From NCBI GenBank assembly GCA_024401695.1, contig JAKSKN010000006.1:1-64000 (forward strand): DNA of 64,000 nucleotides, given 5' to 3'. The notes beneath the pieces were generated by a model, which saw only the letters and a list, made by a program, of their open reading frames with translations, was not told the origin of the DNA and did no database searches. The DNA comes from Bacteroidales bacterium (GTDB taxonomy: Bacteria > Bacteroidota > Bacteroidia > Bacteroidales > UBA932). The translations under genes and the position numbers were made by a program. This document shows positions 52,730 to 62,507 of the stretch, piece by piece (within the stretch, counting starts at the first letter, position 1; each line of letters begins with the position of its first letter).

Positions 52730-53889
52730 AGCGTTATTACTTTCCCGTTAATACTCAATGCAACACCATTGACCGCAAGTGCCCGGAGCGGTTCCCTCTC
52801 CTCAATCTCCAGCCCCACGTCAGCACCGTCCTCAAACTCACTCGCATCAATCATAATGCTGTCGCCGTAGCCGAGTGTTATTTCCTCCGCTCCGGTTACG
52901 GCCCTCTTGATTGTCCATTTTACGGAGAACCATTCAGAGGCGGACGCAAGGACGGTGCGGCCTACGGTGACGACACACTCATTCTTTACGACCGTGGCCC
53001 CTGCGGGTACCTCCACACCTCCGTGAACGATATGATCCATCGTGTAATCCGGATATCTCCTTACCACCGTAGTTTCAGCCGTCAGGCAGCTGGCCGTCGG
53101 ACTGGATGGCAGAGAATCATCGCCAACGGCGTACTCGGCCTTGCATCTCAAATGAAGGGAACCGTCGACATATCGCGGATCGATAACGAGGGATTCCGTG
53201 TTCTGGCCGCTTTCATAAAACAGGTCATTGTTTGGATCCACGAGCGACTCCGAGCCGTTCACGACCTTATACCACCAAAAACGGGTACCGCAGTTGTCGG
53301 TATCCGGGGCTTTCCCTCCGAGGAGGAGAGCCGCCTTGATAGTGCGGAGTCCTGTGTCGGCCATAGGGTTGAACAGAAAGGATGAAGGCTTGTCAAGCGA
53401 GAGCACGGCGGCCACGGCCACGGACGTTGTCGTGAGTGTGGAGCTCGCCTGTAAACGGATGACATTCCCGCTTCGTATATCAAGATAACTGGCCGTAAAA
53501 ACAAGCACTATTGGATCCAGGTACTCGACATTACGCGACACCGTCAGGGTGCCGTCCTCGGCAACCGCAAAGCCCTCGGTCGCGCCGGTGATAAGATAAC
53601 GGCTTATCTCATCGGACAGGTAAGAGAGGTTTCCAAGTTGGTCGGCCACGTCCTTCGGTATGGCATACCACATTATTCCCGACAGTTCCACCTGACCGTT
53701 CTCGAGTACTCCGTTGGGGTCGTTGATGAAGACCTCGGGGGTAAGCTCCAGAGGCGTTATCTCCCTGTCTGGAACATACTCATCCTCCTCGGCATTGTGA
53801 ACCTGCGTCAGGCTTCCGCCCTTGCATACAAGTGCCGTAGAGATATGAAGCGGGTCATATATCAGACCCAGTCTTTTTGTCTTTTTCAT
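52726..53889 (-). CDS. Phage tail/baseplate protein of unknown exact role
   Basis: The protein is 387 residues from ATG 53889. The frame extends three codons to a TTG. It is beta-rich, with GTRFWWYKVVNGSESLVDPN and HLRCKAEYAVGDDSLPSSPT suggesting Ig-like units from about residue 200. There are no transmembrane segments. It sits between the large tail-tip pair and the fibre proteins, a place usually held by upper-fibre or baseplate hub extensions. Confidence 0.65.
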   Translation of the reverse strand: MKKTKRLGLIYDPLHISTALVCKGGSLTQVHNAEEDEYVPDREITPLELTPEVFINDPNGVLENGQVELSGIMWYAIPKDVADQLGNLSYLSDEISRYLITGATEGFAVAEDGTLTVSRNVEYLDPIVLVFTASYLDIRSGNVIRLQASSTLTTTSVAVAAVLSLDKPSSFLFNPMADTGLRTIKAALLLGGKAPDTDNCGTRFWWYKVVNGSESLVDPNNDLFYESGQNTESLVIDPRYVDGSLHLRCKAEYAVGDDSLPSSPTASCLTAETTVVRRYPDYTMDHIVHGGVEVPAGATVVKNECVVTVGRTVLASASEWFSVKWTIKRAVTGAEEITLGYGDSIMIDASEFEDGADVGLEIEEREPLRALAVNGVALSINGKVITL

Positions 53890-53916
53890 AACGTTCAAAT
53901 ATTGTTCAAATAAGCA

Positions 53917-55488
53917 TTAAAAGTCAACCTCCTGCTCGAGCGTCACGTTGCCATCCCTCACGTAAGCGGTGCAGACGAACTTCCCCGAAGGGGTCGTAAG
54001 GTCCTCGTTGGTGATGTGGACCGAACGCCCGCAACTTGCGTGATCCGTATTCCATATTGCGTCGGCCACGGCGTTGCCGGTCTCTCTGGTCCAGCTCCAA
54101 TCGGATGCAAGTATTTCAGTGGTGATATCCGTCACGCCGCGCCTTACTGTGGCCGTCAGGACTGTGTCAAGTTGACCGGCGAGGAACGTGGCCCCCTCGG
54201 AACTGTCAACCGTCATTTCAAGCGTTGTATCCCCGGCGACAAGCAGCCAGTCCGTGGAGTCATATCGAGGCTCTTGAGTGGTACCGTCAACCAGACACCG
54301 GTATTTGCATGAGTTGTGATACACCTCATCCTGCATGTCGCTTGTGGACTTGTAAGGATTGGACGACGATGCCGTGGCCGAGGACCATAGACCCCTGTCA
54401 CGTATGGTCTTGACTACGGTACCGGAACTGTCCAGCTGGAAGAAGTTCCGGGCAAGGACGTTGTCGAGATATATTGAGGGCTGCCCCTGTATCGGCAGGT
54501 TAGTCGGTATCAGAGCATCCGGAATATTGCCGATTACGACCTTATGATGCTGCGGCGTTATTATGTACTGGTCAACCCCGGACAGAAGCGATATCCTCTG
54601 CTCCGAAGAGCTGAAATACTGGCTCCGCTGCCGCTCCTCATCCGTGAAGTTGCCATATCTGGCGATATTCATATACGGTACCGGAGGATTGTTCGCGCCT
54701 CCCGGCACCTCACTGTCTGCGCCGAGGACAATCCGGATTGTCTTTGCGGCCTGGTTTACAGCCGTAACACGAAAATAGGATGTCACAAAGCCCCCGCTGC
54801 TGTTGTAATGCCCCTTGCAGATATCATCAACATCGAGATCTATCGTATCACCGTCCTCGACATCCATCTTGAGGGTGTAAGCCGTGTCACTGTCTTCATC
54901 GGGAATCACCTCGGCTATGGTACCGCCTTCGGTGTTCCACATCTCGCCGCCGGTAACGCGGACCTTGTTATAGATCAGCTGCGGAACCTTCAGGAAGGAA
55001 CGGAGGGTAAGGGAGGACATCTCACCGTTGCCTCCGGAGTCAATGCGCCAGCCGCTGCCGGTCTCTATGCCTTGAACGAAGTCGGGGGAGGCAGCCACGG
55101 CGGCTATCACCTTGAGGAAGGTTACAATGTCCGTGGTCCTTACGCCCTGATTCAGGTAGTCGCCAAACTGATGTTCGTCCCATTTGTCGGAGTTGGTCGC
55201 GTGATCAGCTTCGGCGGCGTGGGTCGCCTCATCGGCGAGTCCGGCCTTTATTTTATTCAGGGTGGATTCATCGGCCTCGGCAAGTTTGTCCCTTATGTAG
55301 AGATAAAAATCCGCATCGGATACCAGAGCATCCAGAAGGGTCTTGTTGGAATGGGTATGTCCGTCTCCGGGGGCTACACCGGTCCCCGTTATATTGGTGA
55401 CGGAGGTCTGACCGTCACCGCCGGTCGCACCCTTGCCCCTGGTCTGCGGCCTTGCCACAGTTGTTACGTTATATCGTTTCGTTGCCAT
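53917..55488 (-). CDS. Phage tail-tip / fibre-connector protein
   Basis: The protein is 523 residues from MATKRYNVTTVARPQTRGKG (ATG 55488). A start five codons earlier overlaps the upstream stop. Distinctive parts are a glycine/threonine-rich head (KGATGGDGQTSVTNITGTGV), a helical segment with repeated ADEA/ATHAAEADHA residues near 90-120, and WDEHQFGDYLNQGVRTTDIV. This arrangement is common in Bacteroides-phage tail proteins. The C-terminal third is Ig-like (TVDSSEGATFLAGQLDTVLT). It links the tail tip to fibres by inference. Confidence 0.65.
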   Translation of the reverse strand: MATKRYNVTTVARPQTRGKGATGGDGQTSVTNITGTGVAPGDGHTHSNKTLLDALVSDADFYLYIRDKLAEADESTLNKIKAGLADEATHAAEADHATNSDKWDEHQFGDYLNQGVRTTDIVTFLKVIAAVAASPDFVQGIETGSGWRIDSGGNGEMSSLTLRSFLKVPQLIYNKVRVTGGEMWNTEGGTIAEVIPDEDSDTAYTLKMDVEDGDTIDLDVDDICKGHYNSSGGFVTSYFRVTAVNQAAKTIRIVLGADSEVPGGANNPPVPYMNIARYGNFTDEERQRSQYFSSSEQRISLLSGVDQYIITPQHHKVVIGNIPDALIPTNLPIQGQPSIYLDNVLARNFFQLDSSGTVVKTIRDRGLWSSATASSSNPYKSTSDMQDEVYHNSCKYRCLVDGTTQEPRYDSTDWLLVAGDTTLEMTVDSSEGATFLAGQLDTVLTATVRRGVTDITTEILASDWSWTRETGNAVADAIWNTDHASCGRSVHITNEDLTTPSGKFVCTAYVRDGNVTLEQEVDF

Positions 55489-55492
55489 GGTA

Positions 55493-57679
55493 TCAGTCTG
55501 CAAATTCTACCCCTTGATAATCGTCCGGGGCAATCTCGGCCATCGTTATTTCGGACTCCTCCGCCCGCAGGTCCTGCACCTCACCGAGAAGCATAAATTT
55601 CCCGCTGGTCATTGTGTCCCCATGGACGTTGAAAGACGGCAGGAGGTTGGCGGTTCCGGAAAGGACAGTCTTCCTTGAGGCGTACTGGCTGTAGATTGTT
55701 CCTATAAGAAGCCTCTCGATTCTGTCAGTCACTCCGGCCCTCTTGAACGTGGATACGGCATAGAAAGACGGAGAAAGGAAAAGCCCCTTCGCGGATGGAA
55801 GACCGAACTTGTTAGGGGGTGTGCCGAGAACGGTATCTATTGACAGATCCTCCTTGGCATCGGTATTGAGGAAAGCCACGTCTTCAATGTCGTTGCCCTC
55901 AACCTCAACCCCGTTTTTGTAGCACAGCGTGATTGTCGGTTCCTTATACATCACCCAGCGAATTTTGCTGTAGATATCCTTCACCTCACGCTTATAGTCA
56001 AATTGATGCACTCCGGATCCAATCTGGAGCTCTAAGTATCCCCCGACGGTTGGAAGGTCGATATAGTCCCCGCCGTTTCTCTTGCTCCACACGGACGGAA
56101 GCCCGTCCCTGTAATAGCCGATGATAGGCTTGTTCTCCTGCCATCCGCCGCAGCCACTCGCGCTCTTTCTGTCGTTCCAGTCGTAATACGCAAGGAAGGC
56201 ATCTCCCCACTGACCGGCACCGGCAACCCACTTGCAGTATGTCGACCTTTTGAGATAACTGTTACTGAGCATCATCTGCTTGTTCTCGAAGTGATACAGC
56301 GCAGTGCCGTTTGCATCGTACAGTATGAGTCGGAAAGGAACATAGGCCTGATTTACCCAGTCTTGAAGATTCTGCCAGTCGCCGCTCTCGTTGTATTCCT
56401 CCGCGCCCTCATAAGGGTTATATCGGACATCAAAGAGAAGGCTCAAGTTGATGCGCAGTGAGTATTTCGTGCGATCTATCGAGGTGTAGTTAAGCAGCTT
56501 CTTCGGCAGCTTGAATATCATCCTTGACGTACAGGAGGAACTCTCATCGTTGTTGGCGAAAACGCCTCGAGGCGCATTCCCCACAACCGCCAGTGCTACA
56601 TTAGAATCTGCTCTACCGCGATCACCGGAGCGGCGGCCCCAGAACACGCCCGTTTCCTCCTGACCGCTGAACACGGGAACGACCTGAAAGAAGCTCATAT
56701 TATCGCCGAGAATAATGTTGCTCTCAAAGCCATTGCCCTTGTGGAAGCGGAAGCCCTCTCCAGAGTCGCAAGTACCCCAGCTGTCCTTGTGATAATTGCA
56801 ATAAATCAGTGCACCTCCACTTTCCGCTGTCAGTGATTCATCCTTCTCCACGGTTCCTTTCACCATCTCCGGATCGTCCATGGGGGAAAAGTTGATGGAA
56901 ACATTGTTATAGACCTTATCGGTGGAAAGCACAGCATCATCCTTCTTCCATCTGACGTTGACCGGGGAAAGGCCGCAGAGGGCGTTTATATCAAAGATAT
57001 ACACCTTGCCGCCCTTCTGCTTTATCTGAAGGGCCAGAGGCTGCAGGATGGCCGTCAGAACGTCTTCCGCAGTCATCGCCTCGCCCTCATCGTCAAAGAA
57101 GTTCTCCGTATTGACAAGCAGGTTGAAGATGTCCTGAACACCGGCTCCGGAGTAACCGCATACGGGGTCGGTCGTACTCACGTGCTTGACAAGCCGCGTC
57201 GCAATATCCCCGGCGGCCAGAACCTTCGAGCCGGTCAAACACCATTCAACTATTGATTGAAGGGTAACGCATCCCTCCCCGGAATATGTCATCCTGTCCA
57301 GTATTCCGAAGTCGGAGAAGGTAAGGGTCACGACATAGTCGGTCAGGTATGAGTAAGGCTCCTCGTACATCTCCGTATCAAGGGTGCCCCTCCAATAGAG
57401 GTTACCGGCCCTGTAAATGGAAAGTGTCACGGAACCGGCCTCAATCCGGTACATATCCACGAACTTCCTGTCAGTCTCGGAGAGGATCTGCAGGGTCGCT
57501 ATCGAGGACTGTATTGGAGTGATCTTATCGGTGGCGTCCCACTCTATCGTGAGAGGCTCATCGTATGGAAAGCGTATCTCCTGCGCCACAGCTCCGCTGT
57601 CGGTTGTGTGTATCTCGACACGGTACCTGGTATTGTTTTCAGATACGAACTCCCCGTAATATTTCAAGTACATTGACAT
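55493..57679 (-). CDS. Large phage tail-tip protein
   Basis: The 728-residue protein is directly downstream of the tape measure (one-base gap), the classic place for a distal tail/tail-tip protein. The N-terminal part (YLKYYGEFVSENNTRYRVEI; VGEIRFPYDEPLTIEWD-like strands) matches the beta-rich start of Bacteroidota phage tail proteins. No lysozyme or peptidase motif is seen. It likely forms the hub of the tail tip. It is followed by the fibre-connector gene four bases later. Confidence 0.75.
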   Translation of the reverse strand: MSMYLKYYGEFVSENNTRYRVEIHTTDSGAVAQEIRFPYDEPLTIEWDATDKITPIQSSIATLQILSETDRKFVDMYRIEAGSVTLSIYRAGNLYWRGTLDTEMYEEPYSYLTDYVVTLTFSDFGILDRMTYSGEGCVTLQSIVEWCLTGSKVLAAGDIATRLVKHVSTTDPVCGYSGAGVQDIFNLLVNTENFFDDEGEAMTAEDVLTAILQPLALQIKQKGGKVYIFDINALCGLSPVNVRWKKDDAVLSTDKVYNNVSINFSPMDDPEMVKGTVEKDESLTAESGGALIYCNYHKDSWGTCDSGEGFRFHKGNGFESNIILGDNMSFFQVVPVFSGQEETGVFWGRRSGDRGRADSNVALAVVGNAPRGVFANNDESSSCTSRMIFKLPKKLLNYTSIDRTKYSLRINLSLLFDVRYNPYEGAEEYNESGDWQNLQDWVNQAYVPFRLILYDANGTALYHFENKQMMLSNSYLKRSTYCKWVAGAGQWGDAFLAYYDWNDRKSASGCGGWQENKPIIGYYRDGLPSVWSKRNGGDYIDLPTVGGYLELQIGSGVHQFDYKREVKDIYSKIRWVMYKEPTITLCYKNGVEVEGNDIEDVAFLNTDAKEDLSIDTVLGTPPNKFGLPSAKGLFLSPSFYAVSTFKRAGVTDRIERLLIGTIYSQYASRKTVLSGTANLLPSFNVHGDTMTSGKFMLLGEVQDLRAEESEITMAEIAPDDYQGVEFAD

Positions 57680-57680
57680 A

Positions 57681-60600
57681 TTATCTTCTCTCCTTCAGCC
57701 TTGATTCCTTCTGCAGTATTCCCACGAGCTTGCGCCCCTTGATTTCAAATTCGACGGATCCGCTTATTCCGCTGGCCCCGCCTATCATGCTCCGCAACTT
57801 ATCCAGAGGAGCAACCACCTCCGGATTGTTCACGGCGTTTGCATACTCTCCGAACAGTCCCACCGTAGGCCCGTAGGCGATTGCTCCGTCAGCAAATTTC
57901 GGGATCCTCACGGCGGCCATTATTCCCTCCATTGTGCCAACGAAACCGGCTGCAATGGGCACACCGGCAAAGGGTATCTCTGCATGAGCCGCGAAGATCC
58001 TCGCTGCGGCCAGTGTTTCCCACGCTGCCGCCTCCGCATGAAGCAGCGGCGTTGTAACAGCTGCCGCAGCCGCAACCGTGGCACTGTTTGTGGCCTCGAC
58101 TCCCGTCTGCGCCGCCGTGGCCGTAGTGTTCGCAACAGTGGCCACAGTGGAAGCCTTCGTGATGGTCTTGATTATTTCCACAATGGCGGCAACGCCCTCA
58201 AAGATGGCTATACCGGCATCCATGACTCCGCAGAACTTCTTCCACGCGCTGCCGTCGCCGGTGAGCGTATCGGTAAGGGACTCGATGGCTCCGCCCACTC
58301 CTCTGATGCTGCCCCACACCTTGCTGACCGATATCTGGCCGCGCTTGAGCGTGTTGTAATAGTTCTCGTATTCATTGGCCAAGGCCTCGACCTGTCGGCG
58401 GGCATCACCGTCGAGAGGGTTGGTTGTATCGGCGAGCATTTTTCTCAACTCCCGGACCTTCCCCTTCAGGTTGTCAAGCCCAATCAGCTCAAGCTCCATC
58501 TTGAGCTCCTTTCCCTGCAGGCCGTCCAACTCGGACAGTTCCCCCTGCATTGTCGGAATGGAGGCCACTCCCTCCAGCATTGCCTTCTTCCGCGAGAGAG
58601 CATCTATCGTCCTCTGTGTCGACTGCAGCTCCGCACCGCTCTGGCGTTTCTGGACGGACTCATAGTAGGCTATGGCATCCGACAAATCCTGTATCGTTGA
58701 AAGCGTGGAAATGTCGCTCGGCTTGTTCATTGCGGCCAATGCTTCATCCCAGCCTTTTTTCAGTTCCTTCAGATCGTTGATGTTTTTCTGAATGGCTTCG
58801 CGCTCCGTTCCGGATGTTTTCTGCAGCTGCTTCTCATAGTGCTGCAGCTGCTGCGCGAGTTCCTCGTATGTCTTGATGTCGCCAAGTGCCTTTATCTGGA
58901 ACCCGGCTTCTTCGACTGACTCCTTCAGGCCGGTGAGCCTTCGGATCTCTGCGTCAATGGCCGCGATATTTTCCTTTGATGCCGTCTTACGCAGCTCCTG
59001 CTGAAAGGCGATGTTCTGGTTGATGACATCGAGGGAACTGCTTTCAGTGGCCACCTCAAGAGTAGAAGCGTCCATCAGGAGTTTGACCTGCCGTTGCTGC
59101 TCCTCGAGGCCCTTGATCACTTCGGAAATTCGCGCCACCTCTGCTGTCCTCGAAGGATTCAGTTTGTCAAGCTGCGTCTTGTAGTACGCTATATTGTTGC
59201 CGATGGCCTTGTAGCTGGTCGCGTTTGCAATGAGGCTCTTTCCGGAGAACTCATCCTTGTTACCGCCTTTGTCAAGACCGAGCCGCTTACCCATCGCGTC
59301 GTACAGCTTCTTGTACTCATCCCTTTTGGTCCGGATCCTGTTTATCTCCGCGACCTCCGTCGGAGCCAGTGACTTCAGCTGCGTATCGAGAAGGTCTATC
59401 TCATTCTTCAATTCATCGTAACTGGCAGTCGCGGCGTTGAAGTCGCCCTTGCCGTCGGACAGGGTCTGTGCGGCCTCCGACATCTTCTGTGTGCAGACAT
59501 CGAACTGGCTACCAAGAGCGGCAATTTCCCGGTCAAGCTCCTTCGCACGGTCTCCCAGCTGGTTGAAGGTCTTGAACGTCTGTCTCGTGGCCGACGTGCC
59601 CGGCTTGAACATATTGTCCATCCTTGACTGAATGGTGCTACGCTCCAGTTCGGCCTCGGCTTTGCGCTGCGCCAAGACACGTGCCTGGGCCTCATATCCC
59701 AGCTGCTGGCAATAGGCGGCACTCTTGCTCTTGAGCACGTCATACCATTGTGCCGCCGTGCTGTATGTGCCGAAGATCTTGCCGTACTCACTGTTCAGGT
59801 CCGCAACGGCCTTGCGGGTGTCCTTCTTTGTGTCGATGAGGGTCTTCAGCTTTGATATCTCCAGCTCGATGTGGCTTCTTGCATCCCCGGATGCCTGGCT
59901 GAATGCGTCCTGCGCATCGGAAAGGCTCTCAAGCTGCTTGGATGAATCCTCGGCCTTGTTGCCAAGGGATGAGAGAAGTGCAACGATGCCGGTAATGGCG
60001 GCTGATATGCCGAGCGTCAGGGCCGCGTACAGTGCCGTAACGGCCACGGTAAGAGCTCCCGTTGATACGGTCGCTCCCTTTGTTGCTGCGGAAAGCATTG
60101 TCTTGGCCGCAGTCAGAACTTTGTCGTGGACGGCCGCCGCTGCTGTGGCCACCGCCGAGCCCTTGAGGTGGACTGTCATAACCTTCAGCCCCTGTCCCAA
60201 CTGCATCACGCCCATAAGGGCAATGCCGGACTGTGAGGCTATGTCAAGGAATGGCAGCGCACCCTGTGTGATTTTTCCGATTTTGTCCTTGACCCCGTCA
60301 ATCTCCATCTGCAGCTGCTTCATCCGTCCGGGATCAGTATTTGCAAGAGCCTCGTTCATCCCGCCGACGCTCTCCGCTACAACAGCCGCAAGAGTAGCGG
60401 CCTTTTCCTCCTCCGTTCCGAACTTCAAGATTTTCTCCTGAACCTCATCGAATGAATAGCCGTAGCGGCTGAGTGCGGAGGTCTGTCCCTCCATCACCTT
60501 GCCGAGCATTGTCGCAATGGCCACCGCCGACTCCTGTGTGGCGTTAACGCCATACTGCTGCGCCAGCATATCATTCAGGACAGGGATAAGCGTCTGGAGT

Positions 60601-61019
60601 GATGAAGACAGGCCGAGGTATGTACCAAGCTCCTGCGCCCCGGCCATGGCGACATCGTCCTCCACAACACCAAGTTTTTCCTGTGCGGAGCATAGGTCCA
60701 CTATACTCCGGATTTCATCATCAGAGGCGTCCATCGTATTCCTCATGACCTGAGTCAGACGCGCCTCCGCAACGGCATAGTCATTATACCCCTGGGCGAG
60801 TCCCTTTATGGTGCCGTCAACCTGACGGAGGACATCCATTGCCGCGCTGAATGCCTGTGTACTCTGCCCGGCATTGACAAGATCACCGCTCAAACCCTCA
60901 ATGGATCCGCGCACCTGACGTATCACCTCATCGGCATCCTTCAGGGAGAGGTTCATCTGGCTGACAACCCCTGTGGCCTTATCCTTGAACTCTATGGTAA
61001 ACTCTATATTCTTATCCAT
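57681..61019 (-). CDS. Tail tape-measure protein
   Basis: At 1112 residues this is the longest phage gene, and its length would set the tail length. It is helical throughout, with coiled-coil segments (about 380-950). Two hydrophobic zones are seen, near 320-345 (TVAVTALYAALTLGISAAIT) and near 985-1060 (alanine/threonine-rich). The C-terminal end FADGAIAYGPTVGLFGEYAN and NNPEVVAPLDKLRS is typical of the family in Bacteroidota phages. It follows the frameshifted chaperone gene directly. Confidence 0.93.
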   Translation of the reverse strand: MDKNIEFTIEFKDKATGVVSQMNLSLKDADEVIRQVRGSIEGLSGDLVNAGQSTQAFSAAMDVLRQVDGTIKGLAQGYNDYAVAEARLTQVMRNTMDASDDEIRSIVDLCSAQEKLGVVEDDVAMAGAQELGTYLGLSSSLQTLIPVLNDMLAQQYGVNATQESAVAIATMLGKVMEGQTSALSRYGYSFDEVQEKILKFGTEEEKAATLAAVVAESVGGMNEALANTDPGRMKQLQMEIDGVKDKIGKITQGALPFLDIASQSGIALMGVMQLGQGLKVMTVHLKGSAVATAAAAVHDKVLTAAKTMLSAATKGATVSTGALTVAVTALYAALTLGISAAITGIVALLSSLGNKAEDSSKQLESLSDAQDAFSQASGDARSHIELEISKLKTLIDTKKDTRKAVADLNSEYGKIFGTYSTAAQWYDVLKSKSAAYCQQLGYEAQARVLAQRKAEAELERSTIQSRMDNMFKPGTSATRQTFKTFNQLGDRAKELDREIAALGSQFDVCTQKMSEAAQTLSDGKGDFNAATASYDELKNEIDLLDTQLKSLAPTEVAEINRIRTKRDEYKKLYDAMGKRLGLDKGGNKDEFSGKSLIANATSYKAIGNNIAYYKTQLDKLNPSRTAEVARISEVIKGLEEQQRQVKLLMDASTLEVATESSSLDVINQNIAFQQELRKTASKENIAAIDAEIRRLTGLKESVEEAGFQIKALGDIKTYEELAQQLQHYEKQLQKTSGTEREAIQKNINDLKELKKGWDEALAAMNKPSDISTLSTIQDLSDAIAYYESVQKRQSGAELQSTQRTIDALSRKKAMLEGVASIPTMQGELSELDGLQGKELKMELELIGLDNLKGKVRELRKMLADTTNPLDGDARRQVEALANEYENYYNTLKRGQISVSKVWGSIRGVGGAIESLTDTLTGDGSAWKKFCGVMDAGIAIFEGVAAIVEIIKTITKASTVATVANTTATAAQTGVEATNSATVAAAAAVTTPLLHAEAAAWETLAAARIFAAHAEIPFAGVPIAAGFVGTMEGIMAAVRIPKFADGAIAYGPTVGLFGEYANAVNNPEVVAPLDKLRSMIGGASGISGSVEFEIKGRKLVGILQKESRLKERR

Positions 61020-61024
61020 CGTGA

Positions 61025-61303
61025 CTAATTTATTGCGCCCATCTTGCGCTTGGCAGCTTCAAAACGCTCCTTGTCGGAAAGCCCGGCAACCTCCCTGTCC
61101 CAAGCATCCTCCTCGACCGGCTCCACCTCCCACGGGAACGGCATGAAGTCCTTTATCTTTGGTTTGTCCTTCAGGTAAGGGAGCATTATGCTGTACGCAA
61201 GCGCCCTTGTCTGTGACCATTCGGACTGTTGAGCCATTTCGTGGCTCTCGTATATCCTTGAAAACTCGGATGGGGAGCACCGGCAAAAGTCATCATAACT
61301 CAT
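61025..61303 (-). CDS. Tail-assembly chaperone, second frame (GT-type)
   Basis: As an independent gene it would encode 92 residues from an internal ATG (MSYDDFCRCSPSEFSRIYES). Its frame is, however, open upstream all the way to the A9 run in the preceding gene, giving ...TGTQPDIEELLGIALGSIGM before that ATG. This is the layout of a tail-chaperone extension made by -1 frameshifting, 209 residues in all. It has the YDDF and PF-x-W motifs often found in the T domain. It lies six bases before the tape measure, which it would fold or chaperone. Confidence 0.75.
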   Translation of the reverse strand: MSYDDFCRCSPSEFSRIYESHEMAQQSEWSQTRALAYSIMLPYLKDKPKIKDFMPFPWEVEPVEEDAWDREVAGLSDKERFEAAKRKMGAIN

Positions 61304-61359
61304 CCCGATGCTCCCCAGCGCGATTCCTAACAGTTCCTCAATATCAGGCTGAGTGCCCG

Positions 61360-61653
61360 TTATTCGTTTTTTTTTGAGTCATCCTGTTTGCTTATTGAGT
61401 CGTTGAACTCGCCGAGTGCATCCAACGAGCAGGAGTCCGCAAATTCCATGAGGGAAAGCGGGAACTCCTTGTGCTGCGCCGCACACGCGCTTACGATACA
61501 ACACCACAGAAGGGTTATCATATCGGAGGTGTCAGCAGCCTTGGCCACATCGTACCCCGTTTCTTTCTTGAAACGGACGAGTGCCCCCATGGTCATGTCA
61601 CAGGGGTACTCCTGTCCGTTGATTGTGATTGTCTTCATCGTGCGTGGGTGCAT
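61360..61653 (-). CDS. Tail-assembly chaperone, first frame (G-type)
   Basis: The protein is 97 residues. The likely start is ATG 61653 or the internal MKTITINGQEYPCDMTM at 61638. The N-terminal half is a small beta domain, then FKKETGYDVAKAADTSDMITLL and a helical end. It is between tail tube and tape measure, the standard chaperone position, and the last codons contain an A9 run that can slip into the frame of the next gene. Most ribosomes stop at 61360 and a minority would make the fusion. Confidence 0.75.
   Translation of the reverse strand: MHPRTMKTITINGQEYPCDMTMGALVRFKKETGYDVAKAADTSDMITLLWCCIVSACAAQHKEFPLSLMEFADSCSLDALGEFNDSISKQDDSKKNE
61367..61375 (-). promoter_or_regulatory. Slippery A9 site for programmed -1 frameshift
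   Basis: The coding strand reads TC followed by nine A and then C, five codons before the first-frame stop. The downstream -1 frame is open through the whole second chaperone gene. Confidence 0.7.
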
Positions 61654-61655
61654 GA

Positions 61656-62117
61656 TTAAACGCTAAGACCGTTGCCGGATCCTGAACCGTCACCGGAATC
61701 GGTGCCGTCCGTGACAGCTCCGGAGTTCTCGAACGTTACGGAATACTTGCGGTCGTCACCGGCCTGTCCGTCATCATCAAGAGAGGTGATGATGAATGAG
61801 CCCTGCTCGTATTCGCTTTCTCCACGCTCAAGCCAGCGGAGAGTGACGGGCATTGCCGACTTCCATATCTGCTTGAGCTTCGGATAGCCGCGCTCCGCAG
61901 CGGTACCGTAATCGTACTGGAAACCGTCCGCCGAGATTGAGACTGCGAGTGATTTCACATACTTTTCCTTGAACTTGCCCGCACTTTGCTCCTTGGTAAC
62001 ACGGTCGCCCGTCTCGGAGCTGCGGCTGATCTTACAACCGGTCGAATGTCCGAGAGCAAGGAAATTACCTTCCTCCACGAAGCCGAGGATCAAGTCCTGT
62101 CCATCTTTATAAGCCAT
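61656..62117 (-). CDS. Tail tube protein
   Basis: The 153-residue protein begins MAYKDGQDLILGFVEEGNFL, has ISRSSETGDRVTKEQSAGKF and MPVTLRWLERGESEYEQGSF, and matches major tail-tube (TP901-1/gpV-like) proteins in length and beta character. The last 25 residues are a low-complexity Gly/Ser/Asp tail ending GSGSGNGLSV, similar to the tail of the capsid protein in this phage. The gene is immediately before the chaperone pair, as expected. Confidence 0.8.
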   Translation of the reverse strand: MAYKDGQDLILGFVEEGNFLALGHSTGCKISRSSETGDRVTKEQSAGKFKEKYVKSLAVSISADGFQYDYGTAAERGYPKLKQIWKSAMPVTLRWLERGESEYEQGSFIITSLDDDGQAGDDRKYSVTFENSGAVTDGTDSGDGSGSGNGLSV

Positions 62118-62140
62118 TTCGTTAAATGTTTAAAGGGTTT

Positions 62141-62506
62141 TTAATCGTCGTTTTGGTTAGCGTCCTTCAGATGCTCCCGGAGCATCTTCTTGAGAAGCTC
62201 AATCTGCTTTGTCAGGCGGTCAACCTTTGAGATCAGCTCAGCCCTCTCTTCCAGAAGGCTTCTATTGCTGCGCATATACTCAAGTGTCTTCCGCTGCTCA
62301 TCGGCCAGCTTGAGAACCAGTTCCCTGTTCTGCTCGGTCAGCTGCTTGATGGACTCAAGCAGTGGAGTGATTGCGGCATTGATAATCTCAAGATCGCTTT
62401 TCTTGCGCTCCCGGCGTGTGGTGAGAGCTCGCGTGAGATATCCCACAATAACTCCAACAATAGGAGCAACAAGGAATTCAAGCCACGGGTTGGATATCAT
62501 TTCCAT
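62141..62506 (-). CDS. Membrane-anchored coiled-coil protein (lysis candidate)
   Basis: The 121-residue protein has one N-terminal membrane segment (about residues 8-27, LEFLVAPIVGVIVGYLTRAL) and then a long charged coiled coil. This architecture fits an inner-membrane spanin (Rz-like) or a single-span holin. It starts one base after the lysozyme gene, which supports a lysis role. No partner lipoprotein (Rz1) was recognised. Confidence 0.6.
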   Translation of the reverse strand: MEMISNPWLEFLVAPIVGVIVGYLTRALTTRRERKKSDLEIINAAITPLLESIKQLTEQNRELVLKLADEQRKTLEYMRSNRSLLEERAELISKVDRLTKQIELLKKMLREHLKDANQNDD

Positions 62507-62507
62507 A

